64,000 nt of DNA from Rhodamnia argentea (GCF_020921035.1 NC_063150.1:35635826-35699825), one strand, 5' to 3'; shown: positions 1-12,838, counted from the stretch's first letter. The notes: a model not told the origin generated them from the sequence alone. Program-made: numbers and translations.

Positions 1-380
1 AAAAAAAAAATTTATAAATATATATGGTTTTGTATCTTGAACATTATTTACGATTATTTCTATCAAAGTACACATGAGAACTGCCGAAGGGAAATTATCC
101 AATCAGTCCGAGATTTTGATTGTACGAATATCAATTTAATCATAAACTTTTCAATTCTATCAATTTAATCCTAAAAATCTGCAAGAAATTTCTATGGTGG
201 CATGCCACGTAGGATGGTTGGTGATGATTAGTGATTTTCGACAAAAATTGAAAAGTTCATTGCCGAGTTGGCATCCACACTATAGATTTATGGCTGATAG
301 AGTGATTCTTCCTAAACTGCTAGCTAAGTGAGTGTTAGGAGCAACTTATGTTTTTGGTTTCTCTTTTTATTTTTTAGAGT

Positions 381-930
381 TAATATCATGAAAAACCCCA
401 AACTAGTATACCTTGACATTTACTCCAAACTATTTTTTTTATCACAAAAAAATCTCAAATTGATACACCTAAGACAAATTTACCCCATACTACTTTTTTT
501 ATCACAAAAAATCCCAAACCGATATACCCGAGATAAATTTACCCCATACTAATATATTTATGACAAATTTATCACATGTTAGTTTTCCATTAATTTTTAC
601 TATCAAATTGTTGAGTTGGATGACACGTGACAATTGATGGGTATAGTAGTTTGAGGCTTTTACCCTTTGTTTGTCACAAATGTATCAATTTTGGATTTTA
701 TGATATTAAATCTGATTTAATAGAAATTAACAAAGAGTAAATTTATCACATGTGTACCAATTTGAAATTTTTGAAGGTCAAAAAATTGAATTTGAGATAA
801 TTTTATCACATGTATACCAATTTAGGATTTTTGATTGTCAAAAAATAATTTGAGGCAAATTCATTACATGTCTAGTTTGGAATAAATTTGTCACAAATGT
901 ACAAATTTGAAATTTTTCGTGGTTTTAACC
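381..930. repeat. Foldback/MITE, family F1 copy 1
   Basis: The left end reads TAATATCATGAAAAACCCC and the right end is its rough inverse complement (...TTTTTCGTGGTTTTA). The arms hold repeated blocks of the type caaaytrrtacacttgtgacaaatt. The centre includes a segment on GTTGAGTTGGATGACACGTGACAA that is shared with the copies at 10.4 and 53.5 kb. There is no coding capacity. The rest of 1-1350 is AT-rich; 116-290 resembles a fragment of the GC-cored MITE family. Confidence 0.65.
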
Positions 931-1844
931 TTATTTTTTAAGGGTTCTAAATCATATTTTTATATAAGGATTAAAGCATCAAATATTTCAAAATACATAA
1001 GCAACAATGTTAATAATAAACTGTGTCTTATCAAATAAAAAAAAAATGCACGGACGGCCGTTCTCTTCGGCCCAAACCCTAAATTGAACTCAGTTCACAA
1101 GTCCTCTTTGGGGCCGAGGAAGTCATTAGAGAGCCAAGGAAATGAAGCGTTGACGCGACCAGTCCAATAGCAAGACTTTTTTTGGCCTAATTATAAGCAA
1201 GACTAGGTCAATATAAGACTATGTTGATTTTTTCTGCTCTTACGTAATGGGAAAAACCTCCTGTTGCGTTAAGCATATCATTCATCAAACCCGGAAAAGA
1301 AGTAAATAAGACCAAGTCCATATCGTCCATTCCTCAAAAGACTTTTTAACTTTGGACTTTCTTTATCTCAGAGCTTGAAGAGCAAACAGCACGAAACTTT
1401 GAAAATCTTTCACTGCATACATACGAGAGAAAGCCGAACTCAGCACTTTCCACCCAATGACAGCAGGAAAGGATCCAATACAGCCCTTCATTTCACTGGT
1501 ATATTAAGACCACCACGACCGCCATGCCGTTTGCAGTCATTTAGGTTAAACAATGAAGAAAGGGGAACCCATGAGTCCCTCTATTGCAGACAAGAATTCA
1601 AAATGCAAATTCAGCACATAGATTAAGAATCCCTCACGTCAATGGTACATAACCAATAGAAATTCACTGGAAGTGCAACCAGAACATTCCAGCTAGAATG
1701 TAATATACATGAATCTCAGCTTCTGAAATTTTCTGACAAAAAAAAAAAAGCTTCTGAAATTCTGCAAAAAATTTTGCTGCCCAAAAGATATTACCTTCCA
1801 ATGGGGCATGAAAAGATGCATTGCCCGGAGCAAGCTGAACAGTT

Positions 1845-4800
1845 TCACGTCTTCCACACCTTAATTGTGCCATCCACAGAGGTAGTGATCATACAGTCTT
1901 CCTTTGGATGATAACTTACACTTGTTACCTGCAAGAGAAAATAGAAAACCACCACAGTGAATTGGAATATTTACAACTGCGAAAGTTTAGGCATTGCGAT
2001 GAAGATCCCGCGCAATTTCTATTCACGACTCCCCAAAGAATCAATAGCATCACTAAAGTTGATTGAAAATAGACTGCCCTGGTGACCTTTGTTCAGGCCG
2101 GGGGAAAATACCTTTGTCCTCTAGGATTTTAAAGGACACTTGATTATCATCAAGCAAATGGGACTATGCCGTCCCCTAGAAATTAAGGCAGACTGCTTAT
2201 CAACAAGCAAATTAATATAGCTAAACTCAACATATGAGGAATTCTGGATGGATCTCAAGAAACAGGATGGCCCATGGAACAAAATAAGAAAAACAAAAGT
2301 AGGAAGGATTTCACATTCAAGCCGCGAATGGCAGAAGAAGATAAATTTTGGGCAAACCCATGTTGTTGATGCATGATAGAGAAATTTTACTGTTACTGTA
2401 CTTCCATTGGAAATGTTAAATTTGGAGAAGTTTCTACATTCTACCAATGCGAATTGCGTAATAGCAAGGTCAGAGGACAAGAAATCTAATCTTGGCACAC
2501 GGTCAGAGTCCTTCAATAGGAGAATAAGCTCTCTAGTTTTTTTCGTTACTTTGGAATGAAAAACTCAGAAGCACTAGCAATTGGAAAGGATTTGCTATTT
2601 ACTCATTTAAAGGACACAATTCATAAGTTCAGTGCAGTAGAAATGATTTTTATGGATGTAACTGCTGTGCTAACGGTACAGGCAGGGGCTGGTTAATCAG
2701 AAATACAAAAAATTAAATCACAAATTGATAATGAGAAGAAAATCATGTCAAGAAAAGAATCTGTATTTTTCTTCATACGATTGAGTAATTACAAGGTGAA
2801 TAGATACAGGAATAGAAGACCTAAATTAGGTAACAAACCTATTTTAGGTATAGATCCTACTTAGCCCCTAATCTCTGTCAGTAGCTAATTTACAGCTAAC
2901 AAAATCAAATCACATAATATCACATAATATTCCAAATAATTAGAGAGAGATTATAGGAGATTTCCAACACTCCCCCTCAAGTTGGTGAGTGAATATTTTC
3001 CATGACTAACTTGCTGATAATCTCCTGAAATCTCGACACTGGTAGGCCTTGGCCCTTTGGTCAGTACATCTACTAGCTGATCTTTGCTAGGATTGTAGGT
3101 AGTACTAATCAAACAAGATTCAGGCTTCTCCGTTATAAAATGTCTGTCTACCTCACTAATGATTGGTTCAATTATGCTGAACCGGATTGTGAGCCATGTT
3201 GATTGTTGATTTATTATCACAATGGAGTCTCATAGTTCCTTCGTTCCACTTTGAGGTCTTCAATGACAATCCTGAACCACAAAAGTTCACATATCCCATT
3301 CGTCATTGCCCTGAATTCAGCTTCAGCACTAGATCTAGCAACCACATTTTGTTTTTTACTCCTCCAAGTGACAAGATTTCCCCCTAAAAATTGCAATAGC
3401 CGGATGTGGACCTTCTATCCGTTGGTGACCCAACATAATTTGCATCAATATAGGCTTCAAGATTCAGCTTATCACCCTTTTCAAACAAAATACCTTTTCC
3501 AGGAATAGCTTTGAGGTAGTGAAGAATTCGGTAGACAGCTTGCATATGTTCTTCTTTAGGATCATGCATGAACCGACTTTCAACTCCCATAACATAGGCA
3601 TTATCCGGCCTAGTATGAGACAGATAAATAAGCCTTCCTACTAACTTTTGATATCTCCCTTTCTCAACCATGCCACTCTCTCCCTATCCATCCATTCTAT
3701 GGTTTGCATCAATAGAAGTGCTCACCACCTTGCTATTGAGACATCCTGTTTCCTTGAGAAGATCAAGTATATACTTCCTTTGGAATGTAAAAATACCTTT
3801 CTTAGAGTAGGCACCCTCGATACCAAGGAAGTATGTCAACTTCCAAGGTCTTTGATCTCGAACTATTGAGCAAGACTACTCTTAAGAGACTCTTGTTCAT
3901 CTTCATCATTACCAGTCACAACTATATCATCTACATACACAAGTAGAGTTGTGACCATACCTTCATTTGAATGTTTGATGGATAGGGAGTGATCCCCTCT
4001 ACTTTGTTTGTAACCCATCTCAAGCATTGCCTTCGTGAACCTTCCAAACCAAGCTCTCGAGGACTGTTTCGGACCATATAGAGCCCTTTTAAGCCGACAC
4101 ACCTGATTGTTTCCAAAGTCCTTGTCAAAACCTGGTGGAGGCTCCATAAAGACTTCCTACTCCAAATCTCCATGTAAAAACGCGTTCTTCACATCAAATT
4201 GCTGCAAAGACCAACCAAAATTAGCTGCAAGAGAAAGTAGCACCTGTACAGTGTTCATCTTTGCTACTGGTGTGAAGGTCTCTTGATAATTCACCCCATA
4301 GGTTTGAGTGTACCCCTTTGCGACCAGCCTTGCTTTATACCTCTCCAAGGTCCCATCAACTTTGTACTTAAGGGTATAAACCCATTTACATCCCACTGGC
4401 TGCTTACCTTAGGGTAAAGTCACAACTTCCCATGTATCATTCTTCTTCAATGCATTCATTTCCTCCGTCATAGCTTGTGTCCAATTCCTATCCTCAAAAG
4501 CTTCATGTACCGAGCTAGGAATAGTAATTGAATCAAGAACAGTAATAAAGGCTTTGCATTGAGTAGATAGTCTTTTGTATGACACAAATTGGGAGATAGG
4601 GTGTTGGATACATTTCCTAGTAGCTTTTCTCAAGGCAATAGGTAAATCCAAATCACTTAACTCTGGTTCATTAGAAGAAGGGTCAATGATTTCTACCCGA
4701 TAATAGTTCGGATAACGGGACTTGATCCAATTCTGGATTGAGCTTCACCCTTCTTGAGTAAACTTGCGGTTTGGTTGGTTCATTCTTAGGAGGACTAAAT

Positions 4801-7800
4801 AATGAGGATGAACTAGGCAAAGAACTTGACAAGGGACTAGGATTGGATAGAGGACTCGATGGACTCGATGAAGGACTAGGTGGACTAAGAGGGCTAGGAC
4901 TAGATAGAGATGGGGAAGGAGACGAAGTTGGATTGGACGACATACTAGGTAGTGGAGGCGGTGATTCAAACCCACTATCTTCATTAGGAGTATCCCCCTA
5001 AAGATAGTGGTGGGAAGGAAAAAACGACTGATTTTCATTAAAAAGTGACATCCATAGAGATAAAAACTCGACGTGTTAAAGAATCATAGCATTTATAACC
5101 TTTTTGAGCATTAGAGTACCCAATAAAGACACACTTGAGAGCACGGGGGTCGAGTTTGTTTCGGTTGTGAATATGAATATGCACTAATGCAACACGACCA
5201 AAGACTCAAGAGGAAAGGTGATATTTATGGGAAAAATCAGGATAAAATGTAGATAGGAGCTGTATGGGACTTTTATTTCCTTAGGTTTTGGAAGGAACCC
5301 GATTAATAAGATATGCTGAAGTTAAAACGACTTCCCCCCAAAAATGATTTGGAACATACATTTGAAAGACGAGAGCCCGAGTAACATTTAGGAGGTGCCT
5401 ATTTTTCCTTTCGGCAACTCCATTTTGTTGAGGGATATCGACACGGGAAGACTCATGAATAATACCCTAAGTTTAGAAAAAATGATCAAGATATTGATTG
5501 AAATATGCCTTCCCATTATCGGACCTAAGTCTCCTAATTGACACCCCAAATTGATTGGCTATCACTTTACGAAAGTTTTGGAATATAGATTGAACATTAG
5601 ATTTGTCTTTCATAAGATATAGCCATGTAGTACGAGTACAATCATCGATAAAAGAGACAAAACCATTTAGATCCTATAAAATTAGCAATTCTAGACGGAC
5701 CTCACACATCAATATGGATAAGAGAGGGAATGGTGTTGAAACTCTAGCATTATTATTCAAAGGAAATGAAACACGATGATGTTTTGCAAGTCCACAAAAT
5801 TCACAATGAAGATTTTCAACAACACTATCTTTAAAAATGGAAGGAAATATAGACCTAAGAACACTAAATGGTGTATGTCCTGGCCGAAAATGGTGAAGCC
5901 AAATTTGAGAGTGGATAGGATTACAAGAGTTGTAAGAGGTACTATAACCCATAAGAGGCCAACCGGTTCCGCTCGAATCCTCAAGGTAGTAGAGCCCATT
6001 TCGTTCCTTAGCAAATCCAATCGTCCTCCCCGTTTTCAGATCCTACAAAATACAGCGATCAATAGAGAAAAGCACCATATAATTCAAATCTTTGGAAAGT
6101 TAATTAATGGGAAGGAGATTGGTAGACAGCTTAGGAACATGAAGGATGTTGTCAAGTTTGAGGGATTTAGAGTTATGGTTCCTTGGCCGGCTACGGTAAT
6201 GGAGATCCATCTGATATGGTGATACTCCTATTTCCTAGTGATAGTTTGGAAGTTTCAAATTTAGTGGGATCATGTGTCCTATGATTGGTTGCTCTTGAAT
6301 CAAGAATCCATGAATTAGGGTACCAAGAAGTTGTTGAGTTTTCGGAAATTAGACATGCACCTGACTAGACCAATGAACACATATCAAAATAGGGAGTCAA
6401 GGAGAGCCCCGATTTTACCAACTTCTTCTCTGTTAAATATCTCCTACCCGACAAGTTTGTATTGATCCATAGGGGCAGTTTCACCTTCACTGATCATGTG
6501 TGCTTGTGGCTGTCTTTTAGCCCTGCTGAGCACTTGCGTTCTTCCATGAAGCTTGAAGCAATTTTCTCTTGTATGATGAGGTTTTCTGCAGAAACTGCAC
6601 CATAAACCTTCGCTACCCGTTGTCTTAATCCGATCCAGTCTCATGTTTCTATCAGGATTTGTTTCCTCCTTAATTACTTTCACAGCGGATCCTTCGGTGT
6701 GTTGGTCATCAAGCATTACAGTCCGTCGGCTTTCTTCTCCTCTTACAATAGAAAAAACTTCATTCAAGGATGGCAGCCGCTTCTTTTCGAGAATCTGAAC
6801 TCGAATATGATCATAGTTTGCATTTAGACCTGCCAAAAACTCAAAAATCCTATCTCTCTCCGTAAGGTTTAGAAGAGTATTAGTGTCTTCAGCACACCTC
6901 ATCTATATATTCAGATTGTGATCTATTTCAAGCCGGAGACCCCTCATGAGATTGTAGTATTCCATAACAGAACAATTACTTTGTTTTGTTGTTGAAGCCT
7001 TCGTTTTGAGTTCATATATCACTGCCGCATCTTGAACTTTTGAATAAGAGTGACGAACACCCTCCCATATGTCCTTGGCAATAGGGAGAAACATGTGGTT
7101 TTTGCTTATTTCAAGTTACATTGAGCTCCACAACCATGACATAATTGAATAATCTTCTTTGTGTCATGTCTGAAACTTGGGATCACTTTGTCCTGGACCA
7201 ATGCCTTCTAGATGACTGAGCTTCCTTCTCCTTTAAAAAACATCCTCACAATTTGTGCCCACATAAGATAATTTTTTCCATCCAATCGATATTCCTTCAT
7301 GTTGGGAAAATCTCCAATCGATGAGTTGGATTGATCCTTAAGAAAGGACCGGTTTGGTTGGAGATAGCCTTCCCTGAATCTTCCATTCAGCAACTTGAAA
7401 GGACAGATTATAGCAAGAGACTAAGAAGGAGTTGAGTAACAAGGGTGGTTATCACACAACTGAAGGCCAGCAATAAGGCTGGTTAAGTCAGTAATAAGGC
7501 TGAAAAAAGGACTGCAATGAAGCAGCAGTAGTGGGGAAAGAAAAAAGTAGAGGCAGGAAATTCAGATTAGAAAACTAGGCTCCGATACCATGAAGAAAAG
7601 AATCCGTATTTTTCTTCATATAATTGAGTAATTACAAGGTGAATATATACAGGAATAGAAGACCTAAATTAGGTAAGAAACCTATTTTACGTATAGATCC
7701 TAATTAGCCCCTAATCTCTGTCGGTAGCTAATTTACAGCTAACAAAACCAAATTACATAATATCACATAATATTCCAAATAATTAGGGAGAGATTATAGG

Positions 7801-10188
7801 AGATTTTCCAACATCATGACTAATCCTTTCTGTAATATCAGCATCCGGCTTGTTTCCACTAAAGTGACAATACAATATGGCACGTATGAAATACAACATA
7901 TGTTAATGAACAATTAGCACCATGTATCAAGGCATATGGTACAACAGCCTAAGTAAATAAAGACTCACCACAGAGGCATGAGCTCGGAATTTGGATATCA
8001 CTGTCGCATCGACCAAATCCCAGAAGAAGACATAGCCATCCTCAGATCCACCAGTCACATGTGCATCGGTATTGGTAAGACAGCAATCCAATTTGTAAGA
8101 CTGATGAATCATATCAAACAAGAATCATTGTTACTACATAAGGAAATGACGCCGCCACAAAGAATTGAAAGCATGAGTGCAGCGCAAAATTTTGAGTGAG
8201 CGAGTGCAACTCAATGACACATCTGCCAAAGCTGATTCACAAAGGATGCTGGGGAATCTAAACAGATTAACTTATCTTGAACCAATGGATGTATAACAGG
8301 TGAAGTTTGATGTCATGAGATGGCATGGCATGGAAAACAAAGGGGCAATTTCTTGGTGCACCAACAATCTCAGACAAATCATCATCTTAAAAAATTAATT
8401 TCTACATTGATAACAAATCACTACTGTAAGAAAGCGCCAAGATTTACAAAATTTTTTCATATGAAAACCTTGCAAGTATGGCCCTTATATTCTTGCAATA
8501 GCTCACCAGTAGACCTGTCATAACAAAGGACAGTTAGCAGAAGCAGTGAGGACAATGAAAATTAGATGACTTCAATTGCTTACCTATCTACAAGACGCAA
8601 AGTTGAATCTAAACAACTTGCCAATGTGCAGTTACCATCATTTGACATTGAAATACAGTTAACAGGTTGCCCCAAGTCGTCAGATATTTCTCTACAAGTT
8701 AGGGTGACAACACAATTATTAGAGAAAGGCATCAAAATTTTCTAGCTATATGGAGATATTAAATACTTTTTGTTTATTGTGACCTTACAAAGAAAGAACA
8801 AGAAACGACTGCACAAGGTACAGCCAAAATTCACGGTTCAAAATATATTTTTTACCTTCTTCTAGGGTAGAGAGATTGTCCCACTACAACAGGACCCAGA
8901 TTGGGGTCTGGGTAGCAACAGAAATATATGCTGCCTCACCAAAGGCATTGCTAAAAGGCTGTTAAGCTTTCTTAAGCTTCAAACAATAATACTTTCGTAC
9001 GTGATAGTGGCTTAAGAGCAAGAGGGGATATTCATGATCACATACCTACCAATTCGAATATCAAATGTTCGAACAGTACCATCCACGCTTCCACCAATAA
9101 TTTCAGTTTTTGTCAAGCAAACAGACATCACACTGTCTTGAAATGTGTCCATGATCTGCAGTTCAATCAAACAATTCAAGTCGGTTCATTCACATCAAGC
9201 AATATAATAAAAAAACTCAACAACGTCAGCTGGCAAGTTACCTGAATTGGCTCAGTGCTATGAGATCTGCAGTCCCAAGCACGCATTGAACGATCATAGC
9301 CAGCTGATACCACGACAGATGCATAATCATTAAATTTTACTGCATTAACCTGAGAAAGGGATTAGCTAGACATTATGAGAAATTCCGAGAGACATAGGAT
9401 ATGGCTGGTCGAGAAAAATTTACAGTTCAAACTGTTGTGAGTGCAAACCTCGCTATCGTGCCCACGAAATTTCCTAATGACTCGGCCAGTCGACACATCC
9501 CAATAGAATATCTGCCGGTCACCACCACAAGATATCAACTTCGAATTGTCCCTACATTACAAGGCAAAAAGATTCAGCATTCGGACTTGCATTGTGAATT
9601 CTCAGTGGGGAAAAAAAAAGGCATCGAATAGATTTATGCATCATTTTTCTTTTCCACTTCCTAACCCAAAATATCAACAACACAATTGAGCAATTTTCTG
9701 ATCCTGACGACAGAACAAGGACACTTGCTCGGTTCATCACTACACAATCCATTTCAGATTCACAATGTCAACGAAGCTAGTCCAGCCAATCAGCTGCCAC
9801 CTATCATACACAAAACGATGCAAAACCAACACAAAACTAATGCGATTCACTCTTCTTCAGGATCAAAAAGCATCTACCCTGAGCCTCCGGCTGAACACTC
9901 ACATTAGAGCAAGAAAACCTGCGGAATCGTTACAATTGCAGAATGGGACGCGAAATGGCGGAGGAGGAGGAGGAATTACGAGGTACAGTGGACGTCGCGG
10001 ACTTCGCGGCCGTGGGATTTGTAGGTCTTAATGTGGATGCCACGGTGGGGGTTCCAGAGGCGGATCGTGCGGTCCTTGCCGCAGCTGAGGCAGTAGTTAC
10101 CGTCGCCGTTGAATCGGGCAGCCAGAACCGCGCCCTCATGGCCCTTGAGCACGCTCGCCTCCTTCTGAGGGAGGTTGCTCTCGCTCAT
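1845..10188 (-). CDS. WDR83: WDR83/MORG1-like WD40 repeat protein, 8 exons
   Basis: Exons on the minus strand are 10188-9980, 9551-9449, 9349-9242, 9155-9046, 8691-8584, 8514-8469, 8100-7969 and 1928-1845. All introns are GT-AG, the phases agree, and the CDS is 900 nt (299 aa), the usual length for plant WDR83. The protein is a run of WD40 blades: an early [16 protein letters not shown] segment with [13 protein letters not shown], then [47 protein letters not shown] and finally [11 protein letters not shown] before the stop. WDR83/MORG1 is a seven-blade scaffold known from animals for MAPK-module and spliceosome association; the plant role is less clear and is inferred. A second in-frame ATG at 10218 has a stronger start context (A at -3, G at +4) and would add 10 residues. 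The start at 10188 was chosen because it gives the usual family N-terminus. Intron 7 spans 1929-7968 and contains a copia element. The reading frame is not damaged, so the gene is probably functional if that intron is still removed. Confidence 0.93.
2748..2969 (-). repeat. 3' LTR of intronic copia
   Basis: Direct-repeat partner of 7591-7813. It ends ...CCAACA on the plus strand, followed directly by the polypurine tract, and is preceded by target duplication TCATG. Confidence 0.93.
2970..4651 (-). pseudogene. pol: Copia reverse transcriptase / RNase H (broken)
   Basis: RT begins near 4640 and carries the copia landmarks [27 protein letters not shown], a stop at about 4155, then [16 protein letters not shown] and the catalytic YVDDIVVTG near 3910-3945. 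A further block, [14 protein letters not shown], covers 3660-3590, and [12 protein letters not shown] begins RNase H. The remaining RNase H runs to 2970 with further stops and ends at the polypurine tract. Confidence 0.88.
5040..6330 (-). pseudogene. pol: Copia protease and integrase region (broken)
   Basis: At 6301-6290 the aspartic-protease triad reads DSRA instead of the conserved DSGA, a single G-to-A change. The zinc-binding GAG-pre-integrase block lies near 5950-5740 ([11 protein letters not shown]), and the integrase core continues to about 5100 with recognisable [12 protein letters not shown] and FIGYS segments. Several in-frame stops occur, so no active integrase is predicted. The segment at 4683-5038 is a Ser/Pro-rich linker between integrase and RT, not a separate gene. 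Confidence 0.82.
6444..7393 (-). pseudogene. gag: Copia gag (broken), intronic element
   Basis: Three pieces make up a gag. 7393-7208 begins the protein and includes the typical [12 protein letters not shown] segment. 7094-6903 and 6902-6444 continue it in one frame, interrupted by a TAG where related elements have a sense codon just before MRCAEDTN. A frameshift lies between 7208 and 7094. Near the C-terminus is a CCHC zinc knuckle of the form CSFC-x4-H-x4-C followed by FKLHGR, typical of copia nucleocapsid. Gag would package the element RNA. It is not expressible as one protein here. Confidence 0.85.
7591..7813 (-). repeat. 5' LTR of intronic copia
   Basis: Direct-repeat partner of 2748-2969. 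It starts TGAAGAAAAG on the plus strand, has the tRNA-Met-type primer-binding site on its internal side, and TCATG on its outer side at 7814-7818. Confidence 0.93.
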
Positions 10189-10257
10189 CTCTCTCTCGAA
10201 GCTCAGAACAGCCACCATTTTCGCCGGCGGCGGAGAGAGAATCTTAAAACGGGTGCC

Positions 10258-10314
10258 AGCCCAACGGGCCCCGACTATTGTTAGTGGCTGGACTATGACG
10301 CTGATTAATGGGCC
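10258..10314 (-). promoter_or_regulatory. Site II (TGGGCY) promoter motifs of the WDR83-like gene
   Basis: Two TGGGCY elements lie 40-125 bases upstream of the candidate start codons: TGGGCT on the minus strand at 10258-10263 and TGGGCC at 10309-10314 on the plus strand. Such site II motifs are known TCP-binding elements of constitutive, growth-linked plant promoters. No TATA box is seen nearby, which fits a housekeeping gene. The assignment rests on motif and position only. Confidence 0.4.
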
Positions 10315-10362
10315 GGGCCGCCCCAAACCTTTTCCAACCTATAAATCCCTCTTTTTTTTTTA

Positions 10363-10878
10363 TTAATACCACGAAAAACCCTAAACTAATATATTTATGA
10401 AAAATTTATCTCAAACTACTTTTTTTAACCACAAAAAATCCAAACTGATACACTTATGACAAATTTCCCTAAACTGATACATATATAACAAATTTACCAT
10501 TCGTTAATTTTAGTTAAATCTAATCATCAAATTACCGAGTTGATTGACACTTGATAGTTGATGGGTATACCGGTTTAGGATTTTTACCTTCTATTTTGTC
10601 ACAGATATATCAATTTATGATTTTTAGTAGTATTAACCCAATTTTACATAGAGTAAATTTGTCATATGTGTGCTAGTTTGGGTTTTTCATGGTTAAAAAA
10701 ATTAGTTTGGGGTAAATTTGTCACATATATACCAGTTTAGGATTTTTGGTGGTAAAAAAAAATAGTTTGGGGTAAATTTGTCACACGTATACCCGTTTGA
10801 CGTTTTTCGTAGTAAAAAAAATAATCTTTGGTAAATTTGTCACATGTGTACCGGTTTGGAGTTTTTCATAATATTAAC
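10363..10878. repeat. Foldback/MITE, family F1 copy 2
   Basis: Starts TAATACCACGAAAAACCC and ends with the inverse complement ...TTTTTCATAATATTA. Same arms and same core as 381-930. It lies just upstream of the WDR83-like promoter. Confidence 0.68.
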
Positions 10879-10971
10879 CCTTTTTTTTTTGTACTCTTAT
10901 CTTTGTTTACATTCCAACAAAAATATCTCCCTTCAAAAACTTATGAAAAAAGTATTTGTGAACATATATTT

Positions 10972-11820
10972 CAAAATTTGGCCCAATACCAAAAAAATCC
11001 TTCAACTCTAGTATTTGTGACAATTATATCCAAAACTTTTTTTGTTGGTAAGGAATCCAAAACTTTTTTTTGTCATATGAAAATCCTCAAACTTTTAATT
11101 TGGTCCCAATTCTACCGGCCATTCCAAAAAAAAAAACCCTCAACTTTAGCATATGTCTCAAGTATATTTAAAACTTTTTTTGTCTCACAAAAAACTTCAA
11201 ACTTTTACTGTTATCCCAATTCTACCACCAATAGCCTTTCATCCATAATCAATATTAGTTAATCATATGTGGCATTTTTACGTCGTTAACAAATTACCCT
11301 TCAACAAAGCCGACATGAAAAAATCCCCAAACTTCTCTTTTGTTGTTTGCTTTTCTTACATATTGCCAAGAGATGTAGAGTTACTCAAAACGACGATTTT
11401 CATATTCTTTTTGGCACTTAATAGCCCAAAAAAACTACTAAACATCAAAATATTTGGACAAACAATCTAAATTCTCGTTGCTTGAAACCTATTGTTTCTA
11501 AATTTTGAAGATTCATTGGTAAGTTTAGCAAGAAAATTCAAACAATGTAGGATTAACTAACAATGTTTATGGACGGAAGGCTGAAGGTGGTAGAATTGGG
11601 AAATAAAAGTTGAAGATTTTTTATGAGACACAAAAACGTTTCGGATATAATCGGAATAGATGTTAAAGTTGAGGATGTTTTTTTTGGGTATTAGAGCGGT
11701 AGAATTGGGACAAAAGTAAAAATTTGAGGTTTTTATGAGATAAAAAAAAGTTTTAGATATAATTGTCACAAAATGCTAAAGTTTAATGTTTTTTTAAGTA
11801 TTAGGCCTTCAAAATTTATA
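10972..11820. repeat. Foldback element, family F2
   Basis: The left arm (around 10975-11050: ggcccaatacc, then GTGACAATTATATCC) is mirrored by the right arm (11750-11815: GATATAATTGTCACA, then tattaggcc). Internal sub-repeats on CCCAATTCTACC appear in both arms. There is no convincing coding region; short open frames inside are Phe/Lys-rich products of T and A runs. Confidence 0.6.
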
Positions 11821-12838
11821 TATTAATGATAGTTTCAGGTGTCATGAGTTAATCAAATTGCGTCCGTTGCAAAATTTGAATTAAAAGAAAAAGTAAAAAT
11901 TAATTCAAACAAGCCGTAAAAACTTCTTCATTTTTCAGCACATATCTACATGTATAGCATTATTTCGGTAAATAGTAAAAAAAATCATCTATGTAAATAG
12001 AAAAGTGTAAAGTCGTTGACTTTGCCAAGAGAAAATGTAAATGTTTGAGGGAAAGTTGTCCTAAACTTTTTAAACCTATAATACTATCGCAAATAGTGTG
12101 TCAATTTACTCCTAAACCTTTTGACAATTTGCCTATTTGATCATATACCTTTCCAATTTAGTCATAAATATTTTGATAATTTGACAATTTAATCCTAAAC
12201 CTTTTAAAAAACTTGTCAATATAATCATTCCGACTATTTATCTAAAGAATAGGTTTAGTACTAAATTATCAAATTTTCAAAAGGTTTAGGACCAAATTAA
12301 TACAATTAAAAGGGTTAGCGGCTTTCGAGAAAATTAATGACAAAAGGATATTAAATGAGGATCTTAATGACGACTAATAGCAATTAGACGGATCCATTCG
12401 TAATGCCAACATTTAGAACTGACATTTCAAAGGGCACTCAAAATATTAAGATAATTATTCATGCAAAGTTAAATGTTACATTTATTTTCACATAGGACCC
12501 AACAACACAATATGGGTATTCGGGTCGACATTTTTTTTTCAAGTATGATTAGTAGGAAATACTCATATTATACAAACCTAATAGTTGGCTAAGCAACTCG
12601 ACCTAATAAACAAGGTAAATATAATGATGTGCATTCGTAATGTAACAATCTAAATCCGTAAGTCTGGTATTTTTATTGATTATATATGTGCAAACGACAG
12701 CCACGAAACGACAAGAAACCTTTCATAATCCTAAATTCCTCCGTTTATCAACAAATTAAATTGACTTATTATTACAACATTAAATCATATTTATTCATGC
12801 AAGCGATGCAAGTCCTTTCGTTCCCCTCCCGTCATCCT
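11821..12838. other. AT-rich intergenic sequence with a decayed inverted repeat
   Basis: At 12040-12320 the text 'cctaaacctttt...caatttaat' is answered by 'aaaaggtttaggaccaaattaat', which is a small decayed relative of the GC-cored MITE. Nothing else is recognised before the EC1 promoter. Confidence 0.5.

Larger units (their letters stand above)
2748..7813 (-). mobile_element. Ty1/copia LTR retrotransposon in intron 7 of the WDR83-like gene
   Basis: The element is 5,066 bp on the minus strand, so it is in the same orientation as its host gene. LTRs are at 2748-2969 (3') and 7591-7813 (5'). They have TG...CA ends (the outer TG has decayed to TC at 2748) and about a dozen mismatches plus a one-base indel. 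The 5-bp target duplication TCATG is at 2743-2747 and 7814-7818. Next to the 5' LTR is a primer-binding site reading TGGTATCGGAGCC, the initiator-Met-tRNA type with one change. A polypurine tract, AACTTGAGGGGGAG, abuts the 3' LTR. The domain order gag, protease, integrase, RT, RNase H defines copia. Frameshifts and stops make it non-autonomous. Its removal would leave an ordinary intron of about 970 bp. Confidence 0.95.

Noticed and set aside
4683..5038. Ser/Pro-rich frame that might look like a cell-wall or extensin-like gene
   Set aside because: It is the linker between integrase and reverse transcriptase of the copia, in the same frame context and orientation.
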